64,000 nucleotides of DNA from Silene latifolia (GCF_048544455.1 NC_133538.1:142721922-142785921), one strand, 5' to 3'; positions 34,685 through 46,980 are shown, counted from the stretch's first letter. Program-made: numbers and translations. Notes: generated from the letters alone by a model not told the origin.

Positions 34685-37674
34685 CAACTTTTTTTTTTTT
34701 TTTTTTTGGTTTCACAAAAGTTTAATGTCAGCTTGTGAAAGCGGAAATGAAAAGTTTTCGCTCTTTTTTTTCTTTTTAATTTTATTTTTTTGCCCTCCTT
34801 TTTCCTTTGTGGAGTTGCGGGTAAAGCAAAAAAAGGAAGTGAAAATCAGAAATTGTAGCTAATCCTGCTTGTAACTTTTTTCTACAGATGTTGGCAAAAA
34901 AAAAAAAAAAAAAAAATTCTACAGCAAACTCATCATGACTCTCTGCGCCAGGAAAAAAAAAAATACCACTGTGAAAGTGTGAAGTATCTCTAATAAATAC
35001 AGATTACATGTAAAATTATACTACTAGCAAAGTATTGGATACAAGCCCTCCCTTTCTACTACAAATGTCAAGATCTTCTAGGTATATTAATATATAAACG
35101 GTTTTTCATTGATCAGTTTACTCTCTACACACATTCCTCCACCTAAATATCCAACGTTCAAGCCCATCATCAAAACCCTACTACCCGTTAAAGTTTGACA
35201 TGTCCGTCTTAAACAAAAAAACGGGTTGAATAATAGATTGATGGCAAAAAGCATAATACCTAGTGAATGACGACGGCCTCTTGAAGTCTCGAGTCTTGTC
35301 CCATATGTTTATACGGGTAGTAGTATTTTAACCGTTTTATATTAAGAAGGATATAACCAACTTCGGAGAGACCGATTGTACACAGATAACCCAAAGCTAC
35401 CGACCTTATTCGCTCTACCATGTCCCACAGCAACGCCGACCTTAACTCAGCTTCCATATATATCATCGATAACGTGTTTTGAGTATAACCCGGGATAGGG
35501 CATAACTGCACAAGGCATATGGAACAAAAATAAAATCATCATTCAAAATGGTGAATACGATATTGTTTCAAACTTAAATGACCACGTATATTACATATAG
35601 AATTGGCCTTTTGGGCTAGTTCTACATCCACACCATACCACAAATTATCTAATAAGAGCGTTCATACATGATACAACACGCTCTTTTTATGTACTGCACC
35701 TCGTTTAGTGAAAGATACAATCCATATTGACTCTGTTGTATGTGTACAACAGTTTTATACAGGAACGACTGCCACCTTACAAGTGCGTAACCATGGCCTT
35801 TGGAGATTTGACATCTTGTAAACGATGCAGAGACTTTGCAAACCCCTGCTACCTGTCCGAATGACGATGATCAGTTAAGTACTTAAGTCACAGTTCAGAT
35901 ATTTTTACAATAAAACAAAGCAACAATTGTAAACTACTATACCTATAATAGCTAACTTTCTACCTAATAGGAGTATAATTTTTCTTTACCGTGTTTTATT
36001 AGTTTGAAAAAAATTTAACTTCTGCCAAGTAGATGTTCGAGAGAGAATGCACTGTAATATAAATGCATAAAGAAAAAATAAGAGCATACCAGGATTTAGA
36101 CTCGGAGTTTGAGATGCAAAACTGGAACCTGCAAATTTTTCTCAAACCAGAGCCTTATATCTAATTGAAGTCCCGGTCTGCGGCCTGCACCACTAAAAAT
36201 GAATGCAACTTCTGCACCATCACATAAAGCTGAAGCCTTAAGGCATTGTATACGTCAGTGGTAGTCATTCAATGGAGGAATACATGACCTTTGACTGAAA
36301 CCTATCACCATTAAAAATTAATCAACAATTCAGCATCAAACCCGCCCTATGTGAGTTCCTTTACAACAAGCATCAAACCTGTCCTTCTGACTTCCTTGAC
36401 AACCAAAAAACACTCAAGGCATCACAATAAAATTCTGGAAATCATCGAACAATTTAAGAATTCAATTTGGTAATGCCAACATATTTTTTTCTGTTTCTTT
36501 CTTCTCTTGATCTCCTTGGAGCGAAAAGTAATAAACTTCAAACATGGTGCTAATGCATGTGTAATTTGCCCTGACAAGTTATCACATCGACCAATCCACG
36601 CATCAAGGCGTGAATTTGTGGGTCCTCTATGCCAAAATTAGACTGTGTACCAGGGCGCCAACAATTGAACAATTTCCAAGTCAAAATGATAACCCAAGTA
36701 ACTACAGTAAATAGACAATCTCTCAACTTTTAAACTGCTTTTATTCTGCCCGACGTGGCAGCAGTACAGTATTAATCCAAATGTAAATCTCAGTCGCACA
36801 TAATCTCTAAATCAATCTCATTACATTTTTTCTTGTCCAAAACATCATTCTCCATCACTAGTGGAAGTCATATACACGTGATTTTCTCTGGCCTTGATAC
36901 ATACACCATTACATAACGCTTGTCGAACTACACAACTTTACTCCACAAAACAATCAAACCTCATAAACTGTTCCCTCTGAACACAAGACGAATAACTCGA
37001 TTCTCAAAGCCCAGCCAGCCCACACATTGCTACAAAAGAACCAACACGAAAAATGCCTACAAGGCTACAATCATGTGGAAAAGCAAGTAACTGGTTAAAA
37101 TATTTAGAGAACAACTGGTTAAATTGTTTTTCCTTTTATCTTACTAGAACAATTATGTTAGCAGGAATTTACACAATAACTTTGTACAAAGACATAATAT
37201 CGATTCAACTGCTTTTCAGACAAAACTATTATCTAATTAACCTGATTTTTGAATTTTTTTTTCCCAGTGATTAGAATTTAGAAGTGCGATATGTTGCACC
37301 CCCGGAGAGATGCAAATAACGTAGACATTTTCTACATCTGACGATAGCGTCAAAAGGAGAATATGCAGACAAGTTAATAGGATTAAATAAAGCCAAAATA
37401 GATGTGGGATTCAGAAAGCTCTAGTCTTAATGACTCATTGAGACTTAGGCTACTTTGACCAACCAACTATATGCTTAATTTATTTAGATGAAATAAAAAT
37501 ATTTCATGTTGGCGCCTTTTCAATTTTTACTTTCATCAAGTGCCCAAATTCCTACCCATCATATGCCAATCAGCCAATGTCTAAACCATTTTGTCCATGA
37601 TCCAAAAAATAGATTCAGCCAAAACATAACACACACTTAATAACAATTGTAATGAGTAATGACGTTATGACCTT
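34685..37674. other. 3' region of the DUF21/CBS gene and intergenic DNA
   Basis: It starts with T-rich 3' UTR-like sequence and an A-run near 34898-34916. The rest is AT-rich with short frames. A minus-strand frame of 83 residues at 35260-35511 is not recognised and has no supporting signal. The left target duplication of the next element (ACCTT, 37670-37674) ends the stretch. Confidence 0.6.
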
Positions 37675-38619
37675 TGTAACAAATAAATTTGCGTTTTTAT
37701 CTGCAATAAAAGATAAAACACAAACAATGCAACAAAATAATAATTTTATTAATCAAAAGATTTCGGGTACAATCTACTAGTTATTCTACTGATTCGATTT
37801 CCGCAATTGAATGAATTGGAGGGTCTTGATTTGAAGACTTGATTCTCCTTTGGATGAATTTGACTTGCTTCTCTTCAACTGACTGCAGTGGATGCTTGAC
37901 GTCGGATTGAAGAATAGTCCTTTCTTTTTCTCTAGTTTTCTCTTAGAAGAGATTTTTGTAGAGATGTAAATGTATTTTTCTTTTCTCTTATTTTCTCTTG
38001 AAAGAGATTTTTTTAGAGAGTATTTTATAGGGAGGTTTTGTTTTTTTTTGAGAATGTAATTTTTGTGATTATGGAGATTAGTCTTAAATGAGAGGATTTA
38101 TTTTCAATTTATAAGAGCTTTGTTTGTTTTGTTTTCTACGTTTAACATGCAACTCATGCCGTCTTCTTCTCTTTTCGGTTGACTAACCCCTAGTCACATG
38201 CACGTACTCCACGGAACAAACTTTTGTGCAGTTATTGAATAATGACCAAGTCTTTCTCCTTTTAAAAGATAATCATTATCATCTACGATGTTTACACAAC
38301 AACTCCACTGTCCATTGCATGGTCTTGCTTTCCTTCGAGAGTTTCGTGGTCTCCTCATCCTTCATTTCGTGGGTCGCTAATGCACGAGTCCATTTTGGAC
38401 TTAGCATCGTTTCTCTTGGAATTGCTATTTACGTCCCACATTTCGAATTAGAAATATAGCATAGTGGACCGATTTTATATTTTGACAGGATGAACTAAAT
38501 ACCGTCATATTTGTTCGGGTTAAAATCCAACGGCCCATTTCTCAAACAATACTCTCACAAATGTCAACATTTGACTTTGACTTCATTTTAAAAATGTAAG
38601 ACACATTTTTATGTCTACA
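37675..38619 (-). repeat. 3' LTR of the TR-GAG-type element
   Basis: It has TGTAAC...CTACA termini and is nearly identical to 44845-45790. It contains Gly/Thr-rich runs and repeated TTTTCTCTT words. Confidence 0.92.
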
Positions 38620-40769
38620 AATTTGCCCCCTCGGGATTGAGTCACGTACACGAATTTGAGTGTTTAAGCGTGAGTCGATCCCGATACTTCTCTTTGCAAT
38701 CGAGCTTCACATTTCTTTTTAGTCCATCTAAACACTAACTGCCATTCCTTTCTTATTCGTCAAAGATGATCTTATATTCCCAACAAACTCTTGCTTGCTT
38801 GATAGTTGTCGGCTTCATGGACTCCTTGCAAATGTTTGACTAGTTTTAAAGATATAAAATTATCTTAACTAATAAGATACAACTGAAATCTGGCTAAATT
38901 GGATCGCTAGTGTTTGAGTGAGAATCAAAAGCTTCATCTATAAAAGCAAATAACAAAGCCTTGGGAATAACCACTCACAATCAAGCTACAAGTCCTTCAC
39001 GCTTAAGCATAGACCATGCCCCTGCAATCACCTTCACCCCTCGACCGATATCCATACTTGACTAGAAGCACGATCGACTGCATCTGTTGCACAAGGAGCT
39101 CACGGCCAGTGCACTCCGGAAATCCAATTTGCCTTACTCGAAAACTCGACGTTCACCTCGTCTCTCGACGACGAAATCCAAATCCGCAAAAGGGACGACC
39201 GGAATTTCAGGTTTGTAGGTGAGCAAAATTTGTGATTTACTTACCCATTTTTCGTTTGTATGCAGCACTGTATCACTCCGACATCGTAATGAACTTCTCA
39301 TCATCGTAGCTGCTTCATCATTGACGTGGACTCAATGCTCATTATCATCTAGGCGCGGTCCTCGGTTCCCAAAGTTCAAAATTCACCCCTCTTTTGGCGT
39401 GTGAACTGCGAAATCGGGGTGGTCGCCTAGCTTGGCGATGAGATTTACATTGAGTAAACCTCGTTGACCGGTGCCGTGCCTTTCCAATACGACTCCATGC
39501 CTCTGGAGTCTGGACTCGCCTCACTTGTGAATTACGGTCGGCCGCCCTGCGCTTCTCCCGTTCTCTTGATTTTACTCTTTGATGATGACAATTGACAATC
39601 AAATTACCAACTGGAACGAGAGACAGTCGATTCTGATGCCCCCATTACTTGTACCGGCTGCTTGACGACGGAGAAATTACCAGACAGCCACGCTTCCGAC
39701 TGACTCCTTGACGATGATCGACATGAAAGCAGGCCTCCGACATTCTTGCTTGTGACTTACGGACGCCTCTTCAGTCTTCTCAACTCCTCGAATCCCAAGG
39801 CCACTGGAAAAACACTTAGTAACAGCATCGTCATCGTCGACTTCTGTTATTGTGGTGATCCAAGTTGCCGCCAAAACACGTCGACATCTATTTCAACGAC
39901 AAATAGTCAGCTGTCAATTGAAGGCCACGCCTGGCATCCGAAATCCGAGTGTATAAGCAGCGAATCCCAGACGAGGAATTAATTTGTTATTACTTATCTT
40001 CATGATTCGACTTGACCACGACCAAAAAAAATAATTAAACTGGTGAACAGTTTGAGCTTCTGTGGACTTGAATTCAACTCTGCATTCGCACGACTTAGCC
40101 AACTTGAGATCAATGGCAGGTGTAATTTGGGGTTTTATTTGTTTGGTTCTGCTTCCATTTTTATAAAAGTTGTTTGGTTTTATGGTTTTGCAATTTGTGT
40201 GAAGACTGAGAATTCATTTTTGATTTCAATGCCACGCTTCACCACACACATACCTTCAACTCATTTCATTTTTTTTTTAAAAAGTTTGATTTGGAATTTG
40301 GTGGTTTTTTTTTTGTTTGTTTTTTTTTTTTTTTTTGAAAAGAAATAATCTAGTTTGTCTTTTCTGTTTAGGAGACCATAAGGTGCACTTCAAGACGGAC
40401 ATATTTCGGATGACTGGCAAGGGGTAGTTAGCGACGGTTGACCATGCTTATGACAAAGCAGATAACAAAGTCAAACACGCCATCTTTCCTTATGTGACGG
40501 GTCCATTCATTGAGTCTTGGATACCGATGACATATGCACCGAACTTGTAATCTTAGTGGCAAGAAGTCGAATGATCCTCTCGCTATCAAGAGAGCAAAGT
40601 CATGCCACCTTTCTCGAAGTAGTTGCACTCTCGACTCTCCAGCTATGAAGTTCAACAAAGCAGCGTCTCTCGCTTTTGATTTGAATTCTCTACCTTCTTA
40701 TATAGTGTTTTCCATGATGTCGTTTGTTGTATTTTCCTTCGTCTTACACATTTTTTGACACTTGGGAGT

Positions 40770-41125
40770 GTGAAGACCTCGTACTTGAGAGCTTTCTCGA
40801 GATCTAAGTCTACAAGTATTTAGATGAAGAATTAATGCTTGTGAGCTTTTTCCGGATAGAGGTCAAACTTCACCATTTAATTTTGATGAAATCTTGGTTC
40901 TTGTGAGATTTCTCCAATTGTTCATCGTTCAACTTTACGACAAATCTCGGTACTTAGAGGCTTTCTCCGAATCTTCATCATCAAAGTTTATGGCATAGTC
41001 TCGGTGCTTGGAAGCTTTTTCCACGACTTCACCTATCTTTGATAATTTTGACCAAAACTTAAAACTTGTGAACTTTCGCCAAAATTACATCGTGACAATT
41101 AAAGACTCTTGGTGCGTAGAAGCTT
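40770..41125. repeat. Degenerate ~55-bp tandem repeat inside the TR-GAG-type element
   Basis: The phrase (C)GGT-N-CTT-G-GAGCTTTCTCC recurs about seven times, at 40781, 40835, 40895, 40949, 41003, 41062 and 41111. Spacing is 49-60 bp. The repeats lie in the non-coding part between the gag ORF and the 3' LTR. Confidence 0.75.
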
Positions 41126-41621
41126 GAGTGCTTTTACATCAAAATAACACATCTCGAAGGATAAGCAGCGATTTGATACTTAACGATGCCCCCAAGATAC
41201 GAACGTTGAGTTTTTTTTTAGGTGTGGCTGGACTTAAGCAAGACTCAAGATGACTACGTATTCGTAAAAATAAGAAATTATTCCACGAGATCAAGCCAAC
41301 ATAGTTCATCAAAGTGATTTGTGTTTGGATTTTTTTTTTTTTGGTTTCGTTTTTTTTTTTTTTTTTTTTTTTTCTGGTGTGCAGTTTAGGCTCGTGCTCA
41401 GGAGCCGACATGATGATGGATCTCCGGACTATTGCCCCCTCGGGACCTTGTCACGTGCACTTTTTTTTTTTGGCGTCTTAATGTGGCGAGGTCCCGATCC
41501 ATTTTGCTTTGACTTAGAAGTCGATGATGAGCGTGCTGACTTGTCTCGAAGGCAGCTTCACTTGGCTTGACTTGGAAGTCGATAATGAGCAACCTAACTT
41601 GTCGTAAGGATGATCCATATT

Positions 41622-41880
41622 TCTTCTAATATCACCCTGTCAATATCTGACTTGGCGGGCGAATTTGTGTTTGACTTGGTAGTCAAGGCGTACCAAAACT
41701 TGTCGTAATGGTAATGATTTTTTTTTTTTGAAGTCACCCTGTCATTATATGACTTGGCGGATGAATTTGTGTTTGACTTGGAAGGCAAGGCGTTCCAAAA
41801 CTTGTCGTAATGATAATGATTTTTTTTTTTTTTTTTGAAGTCACCCTGTCATTATATGACTTGGCGGATGATCGGTCGTG
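41622..41880. repeat. ~100-120-bp tandem repeat, about 2.5 copies, in the TR-GAG-type element
   Basis: Successive copies contain GACTTGGCGG, then AATTTGTGTTTGACTTGG, CAAAACTTGTCGTAATG, a T-run and AAGTCACCCTGTCA. The T-runs differ in length between copies. It lies just after the end of the gag ORF. Confidence 0.8.
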
Positions 41881-41914
41881 CGATAGCTTCTTGAATTTTT
41901 TCTTGACTTGGAAG

Positions 41915-44767
41915 TCAATGACACCTCAACTTGTGCCTAGGTTTATTTCTTTCAGTCATCAACGTCGCTTGGACACCATCTTCGAGAGTTTTAGGGGTTT
42001 CACCAACTTCCATCTTATCATACGAATCTTGACACTTTTGTGTCGTCACATGGTTAGACGAGACAAAATTCCGATTGATTTTTCTTTGACTCGACTCCTC
42101 TTGCGGATTCGTGAAAATGACGGTATGTCCTTTTATTTTCAGTGACCTACCCGTGGTTATTTCCACTTCAAGATGACGTTTCATTCGAGAGGGAATTACA
42201 CTATGAGTATCTTTGCTGAGGTCGACTGCAACTTTTGTCTTCGAGGGCTTCTTCTGCTTTCGTGGACACCTCTTTTGCACCTTTGAGTTGCCAAGGCGAC
42301 TGAAGACTGATTTCTTTAGCTCACTCCCTCCAATGCGAGTGAATACTGATGCATTTGGCCTTTGTTGTTGAGAACCTGACGCTAATTGCACCCGGACGAT
42401 CTCTTCCCTTTCTCCCAGCCTGTCGAACACAGAAGAGCGAGGAGTAGAAACCGATTGACCAAGCCTATCAAAAACAGATCTTTGTGGCAACATTTTTGTA
42501 TTATCGCCTTCACTTTCCGCGAGATCTGCCGCAATATATTGGGATGAAGCATCCTCGACAACAGCAAAAGACACGGTGTTCACCGAAGCTTGGGGGAGGT
42601 AGGACTTGGGAAAATAGTCCCATAATGTCAGAATTTGACGTAACTTCGACTTTACTTTCTCAGACGATGTCACATTTGGCGGAGATTTCAAGTCGGTTCT
42701 CCAATCTTTCCTGTATGACGATCTTCTTACTTTTGGACGAGTCGATGTTTGATGTTGGGAAATTGGCACTTGGCATTTTTGCTCATTTGGTCGTCGCTTA
42801 GTCGCAAGAGTCCACCCTTCATCGCCGTCTCGTTGATTTGGAGCGTCGGAACTTGATGACATGGCGAATATAGACTCTTCAGGCGTAACGACGATCACCG
42901 GCTCTAGAGTCCCAAACTGAATCATTTGTGTACATTCTTTGACTGCAGAACGAAGGTATGGCCTACGGCTTTCAACATCCACTTGTGCTACAATGCAGTT
43001 GGACTCAGCAGCATCATCTAGATCCAAGAGAATTTTCCCTTCTTCGGCTAACCTCATTATTTTCTCTTTGAGGGTTATGCATTTCTCCAATGGATGACTT
43101 ACAACCCTATGATATCGACAATACTTAGGATCAGTTGTACGTCCGGCTTCACTTGGTCGTTTAGACTCCGGAAGCTCGATAACCTTCTTTTCCCATAGAT
43201 CATCTAACATCCCTGCTAAATCGGAATCTGGAAAAGGGTATTTCTTTTGCTCAAGCTCTTTAAGAGTCGACCGTGACTTTGCATATGTCGCCACCTTCTT
43301 GTCAGTTTTAGGCCGCGCCGTAATTTTTACCGGATTAGAAGCAGAAATTGTCATAACCTCATTTGAAGTGCTACTGGACGCCTTGTCATTTTTCTTAAAC
43401 TCTTTCCTTTCCGTTTTTGGTTCGTAATGAGTGAAAAGTCGTCCTCCATGGCTAGCGATGGTAATCTCCATGTCGTGAGCTCGAGTGGCTAAGTCCTGGA
43501 ATGTTATTGGCTTGTTGCCTTGGAGGATGTAGACTAGCTCCAGATTCATTCCCTGAATGCACATTTCAATAGCCGAAGTCTCCGACAAACGATCTTTACA
43601 CTCGAGGCTTAATGAGCGCCACCTACTTATGTAGTCGATAACGGGTTCGTCCTTCCATTGCTTCGTGTTAGTTAGTTCCATCATGCTTACAATACGCCTG
43701 GTACTGTAAAAGCGATTAAGGAACTCATTTTCCATCTGGTCCCAACTGTCGATTGACTCAGCGCTTAGATCCGTGTACCAATCAAAAGCAGTCCCTTTCA
43801 GAGATCGGACGAATTGCTTGACAAGGAGATCACCATCAGTACCGGCAGTGTTACAAGTTTCAATGAAATCGGCGATATGTTGCTTGGGATTGCCCTTTCC
43901 ATCAAACTGCTGAAACTTTGGTGGTTGGTAGCCAATAGGAATCCTCAAATAATCAATCCTCTTACTATATGGCTTGACGTAACGGTATTTGTCAACGGAG
44001 TGAAAGTTTCCATCGAACTGACTTTTGAAGGCCTCCGCAATCATCTTTTGGAAGTCTTTGGCCGTAAATGACTTACCCTTGTCACGATCATCATCGTTCT
44101 CGCTGGCGTCATCACTATCACCACTTTGAAACGACGATGCGGGCCGCTTCTCCAACTTTTTCGTCAAGGCGGCAATCTGCTTGGATTTCTCTTCGTTTTC
44201 CTTTTGGAGGTCTTCGAGAATAGCTTTCATTTTGATGAGTTGTTCCTCCATGTTGTCGCACTCAACGACCATGACGGGCGCCACCATAAAGTAAGACTGC
44301 TGGCTTGACTTCTCTTGATTACGCCTTTGTGGTAACGATGGAGACGAACCATTGCTACTGTGGTTGTCCTCGACGGTAAATGGCTTGAACAAAGGATTAG
44401 TGTGAACAGTCATCTTCTCGAAATTGTCGCACACTTTCTCCTGAAATGTTGACGAGACAAATTGAGGGTCCTTGACTTGGACGTGAGAAAATGAGCCGGA
44501 CACGGAACATTCATATGGACTAGAGTTGCCGGCACCATATGATTCATTGGCAGAATTGACGGTGACGTTAGATTTGCGGGGCCTCGTAAGTACAAATGCA
44601 GAACGGAGTCTCGCTGCAGCGGTACGGATGAGGATGGATTTCGTCCTGCTCCTTGTAGAAAAACCAATGGGCGATCTGTCGAGAGACCCACCGAGACGGG
44701 TTGAGCTTTCATCATCAGTTCTGGCTGTCATCCTCTTCGACATGTCGGAGATTTTTCTGAAGGCCAT
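41915..44767 (-). CDS. Long gag-like protein of the TR-GAG-type element (950 aa)
   Basis: This is an unbroken 950-codon frame starting about 80 bp inside the 5' LTR boundary. The middle carries the Retrotrans_gag domain (about residues 280-430) with PPKFQQFDGKGNPKQHIADF, FDWYTDLSAESIDSW, and the end block around NEFLNRFYSTRR. A CRYHRVVSHPLEKC motif near residue 560 resembles the CCHC-like finger of such elements. Four SVF-(D/T/S)-R-(L/I)-G motifs follow near residues 780-850. The N-terminal half has a coiled-coil-like stretch (MEEQLIKMKAILEDLQKENEE). It presumably packages element RNA. No enzyme domain is fused to it. Confidence 0.88.
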   Translation of the reverse strand: MAFRKISDMSKRMTARTDDESSTRLGGSLDRSPIGFSTRSRTKSILIRTAAARLRSAFVLTRPRKSNVTVNSANESYGAGNSSPYECSVSGSFSHVQVKDPQFVSSTFQEKVCDNFEKMTVHTNPLFKPFTVEDNHSSNGSSPSLPQRRNQEKSSQQSYFMVAPVMVVECDNMEEQLIKMKAILEDLQKENEEKSKQIAALTKKLEKRPASSFQSGDSDDASENDDDRDKGKSFTAKDFQKMIAEAFKSQFDGNFHSVDKYRYVKPYSKRIDYLRIPIGYQPPKFQQFDGKGNPKQHIADFIETCNTAGTDGDLLVKQFVRSLKGTAFDWYTDLSAESIDSWDQMENEFLNRFYSTRRIVSMMELTNTKQWKDEPVIDYISRWRSLSLECKDRLSETSAIEMCIQGMNLELVYILQGNKPITFQDLATRAHDMEITIASHGGRLFTHYEPKTERKEFKKNDKASSSTSNEVMTISASNPVKITARPKTDKKVATYAKSRSTLKELEQKKYPFPDSDLAGMLDDLWEKKVIELPESKRPSEAGRTTDPKYCRYHRVVSHPLEKCITLKEKIMRLAEEGKILLDLDDAAESNCIVAQVDVESRRPYLRSAVKECTQMIQFGTLEPVIVVTPEESIFAMSSSSDAPNQRDGDEGWTLATKRRPNEQKCQVPISQHQTSTRPKVRRSSYRKDWRTDLKSPPNVTSSEKVKSKLRQILTLWDYFPKSYLPQASVNTVSFAVVEDASSQYIAADLAESEGDNTKMLPQRSVFDRLGQSVSTPRSSVFDRLGEREEIVRVQLASGSQQQRPNASVFTRIGGSELKKSVFSRLGNSKVQKRCPRKQKKPSKTKVAVDLSKDTHSVIPSRMKRHLEVEITTGRSLKIKGHTVIFTNPQEESSQRKINRNFVSSNHVTTQKCQDSYDKMEVGETPKTLEDGVQATLMTERNKPRHKLRCH

Positions 44768-44844
44768 TGAAACGATTATCCTGAAACTTGATTGTGCGGA
44801 AAAAGAGATGAGTAGTAGAGATGTCCCACCGAGCGTGCCAAATA

Positions 44845-45790
44845 TGTAACAAACAAATTTGCGTTTTTATCTGCAATAAAAGATAAAACACAAACAATGC
44901 AACAAAATAATAATTTTATTAATCAAAAGATTTCGGGTACAATCTACTAGTTATTCTACTGATTCGATTTCCGCAATTGAATGAATTGGAGGGTCTTGAT
45001 TTGAAGACTTGATTCTCCTTTGGATGAATTTGATTTGCTTCTCTTCAACTGACTGCAGTGGATGCTTGACGTCGGATTGAAGAATAGTCCTTTCTTTTTC
45101 TCTAGTTTTCTCTTAGAAGAGATTTTTGTAGAGATGTAAATGTATTTTTCTTTTCTCTTATTTTCTCTTGAAAGAGAGTTTTTTAGAGAGTGTTTTATAG
45201 GGAGGTTTTTTTTTTTTTTTGAGAATGTAATTTTTGTGATTATGGAGATTAGTCTTAAATGAGAGGATTTACTTTCAATTTATAAGAGCTTTGTTTGTTT
45301 TGTTTTCTACGTTTAACATGCAACTCATGCCGTCTTCTTCTCTTTTCGGTTGACTAACCCCTAGTCACATGCACGTACTCCACGGAACAAACTTTTGTGC
45401 AGTTATTGAATAATGACCAAGTCTTTCTCCTTTTAAAAGATAATCATTATCATCTACGATGTTTACACAACAACTCCACTGTCCATTGCATGGTCTTGCT
45501 TTCCTTCGAGAGTTTCGTGGTCTCCTCATCCTTCATTTCGTGGGTCGCTAATGCACGAGTCCATTTTGGACTTAGCATCGTTTCTCTTGGAATTGCTATT
45601 TACGTCCCACATTTCGTATTAGAAATATAGCATAGTGGACCGATTTTATATTTTGACAGGATGAACTAAATACCGTCATATTTGTTCGGGTTAAAATCCA
45701 ACGGCCCATTTCTCAAACAATACTCTCACAAATGTCAACATTTGACTTTGACTTCATTTTAAAAATGTAAGACACATTTTTATGTCTACA
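44845..45790 (-). repeat. 5' LTR of the TR-GAG-type element
   Basis: Same family as 37675-38619, 946 bp, with TGTAAC...CTACA termini. Confidence 0.92.
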
Positions 45791-45982
45791 ACCTTACAAC
45801 ACAGCCCTATAGGAACTTAGGCCATGCTTCACGAGCGAATTACATTTACGAAGATCATTCTGAGTAATACCAAATTCACCTTAGCTAAATTTAAGTGCAA
45901 CAACGATAGGCAAACAAATAAAATTATAAAAAGATTAAAGAGAGCATTGTCATATCCTGATGTACTTACAAAAAGTGTAGAA

Positions 45983-46980
45983 TCAGTCAAGCACAGGATC
46001 CCTTGTAAGTTGTTCAATACTCATATGCCTCAAAGATCTCACCATATGATGATCGGCAACACGGATATGAACCATCCTCTCCTGCATATTCTGGAATGCA
46101 GGCATAGCAAACGCTTCTGATAATCTTTCGTGATGAATTGGATCTTCAAACGAAGTTCATAAGTGACTCGGCAAAGATTATCCCTTAGTTCCTCGACTCA
46201 TCTTGTAACATTTCTATAAGACAAGGAATTGCTCCAAAGATCGCAAGGGCGTAACGATTAACTCCCGGTAGCTCAACCGTGCTATTTCCCGTAAACTTTT
46301 TCTCTTACGTTAGTGTTCGATCGCCCAATAGCTGAACAAGAATGGGAATCGCACCCGAATTATGAATGACGGAAATTGAGTGCTTGTAACTTGAAAGATC
46401 CCACAACACATCAGCAGAAGCAGCGCAGCTCAAGGCTTCAGCGTTATCTTCTCGAAGAATTCTCACTAAGTCTCTGTACAATCTCAATCGCATTGGCTTC
46501 AACAACAGCCAAGACACGAATACATCCTCAAGAATTTCCCCACCGAAATTTCAAGACCACGGAGAAGCTCTGCATATAAAGGAATGACTCCAGCTTCCGC
46601 AACTGGCCTAATAAAATCCACGTGTGATGAAATAACACCCAATGCATTTCCAGCCACTAGTTTTGTAGAGATATCTCCGTCCCGAAGCAAATCTACAAGA
46701 GCCGGTATCGCACCCAAAGCAACTAGTGTACGCCTAGCCCTCCTGGCAATTCCGAGCAGTCCAATTGCCTGAGCAGCTCTTTCCTTGGACACGATCCTAC
46801 CAAACCTGGAAGCTTCAATAAGAAGATGTAGTTTCCCAGAAGAAACTAAAGCCCTCCTGACATCTCTGAGCAATGCCAAGGCACTCAGTACTTCCAAGAG
46901 ATGTATTCTCCTAATTTCCGTGCAAGAAGAAAGTAACTCAATGACAGCTTCCAGCCCTCCGCTTGTGAATATGTACACTC
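45983..46980 (-). pseudogene. Armadillo-repeat protein gene, 3' part (host gene, decayed)
   Basis: On the minus strand the reading runs IFTSGGLEAVIELLSSCTEI, then ARM-type helices (ERAAQAIGLLGIARRARRTL, ALGAIPALVDLLRDGDIST, NALGVISSHVDFIRPVAEAG). It continues with SAADVLWDLSSYKHSISVI-type sequence and SGAIPILVQLLGD, and finally a C-terminus reading SIEQLTRDPVLD with stop at 45983-45985. This fits a plant ARM-repeat superfamily protein of the At2g05810 type (from memory). The frame shifts near 46540, has a stop near 46306, and shows extra T residues near 46170 and 46147. It is also cut from its 5' part by a copia element at 46981. It is best read as a pseudogene of a host protein-interaction scaffold. 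Confidence 0.8.

Larger units (their letters stand above)
37675..45790 (-). mobile_element. TR-GAG-type non-autonomous LTR retrotransposon, young, looks whole
   Basis: Two LTRs (37675-38619 and 44845-45790) bound the element, and the identical duplication ACCTT flanks it (37670-37674, 45791-45795). On the minus strand the 5' LTR is followed by a possible primer site (TTGGCACGCTCGGTGGG), a single long gag-like ORF, and about 3.3 kb of non-coding repeat-bearing DNA. A polypurine tract (GAGGGGGCAAA) then precedes the 3' LTR. No protease, RT, RNase H or integrase was seen. By eye the LTRs differ by roughly seven substitutions in 945 bp (under 1%), so insertion is recent. Such gag-only elements need a partner element's enzymes. 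Confidence 0.88.

Noticed and set aside
35260-35511. 83-residue minus-strand ORF downstream of the DUF21/CBS gene
   Set aside because: No recognisable domain, no promoter or splice support, and no repeat border; recorded only as unassigned.
38226-38459. 77-residue ORF found twice (also at 45397-45630)
   Set aside because: The two copies are simply the same stretch in the two LTRs of one element, so the repetition is not evidence of a gene.
39016-40758. Several plus-strand ORFs of 60-100 residues in the TR-GAG-type element
   Set aside because: They lie antisense in the element's non-coding region, show no domain and have biased composition; shadows.
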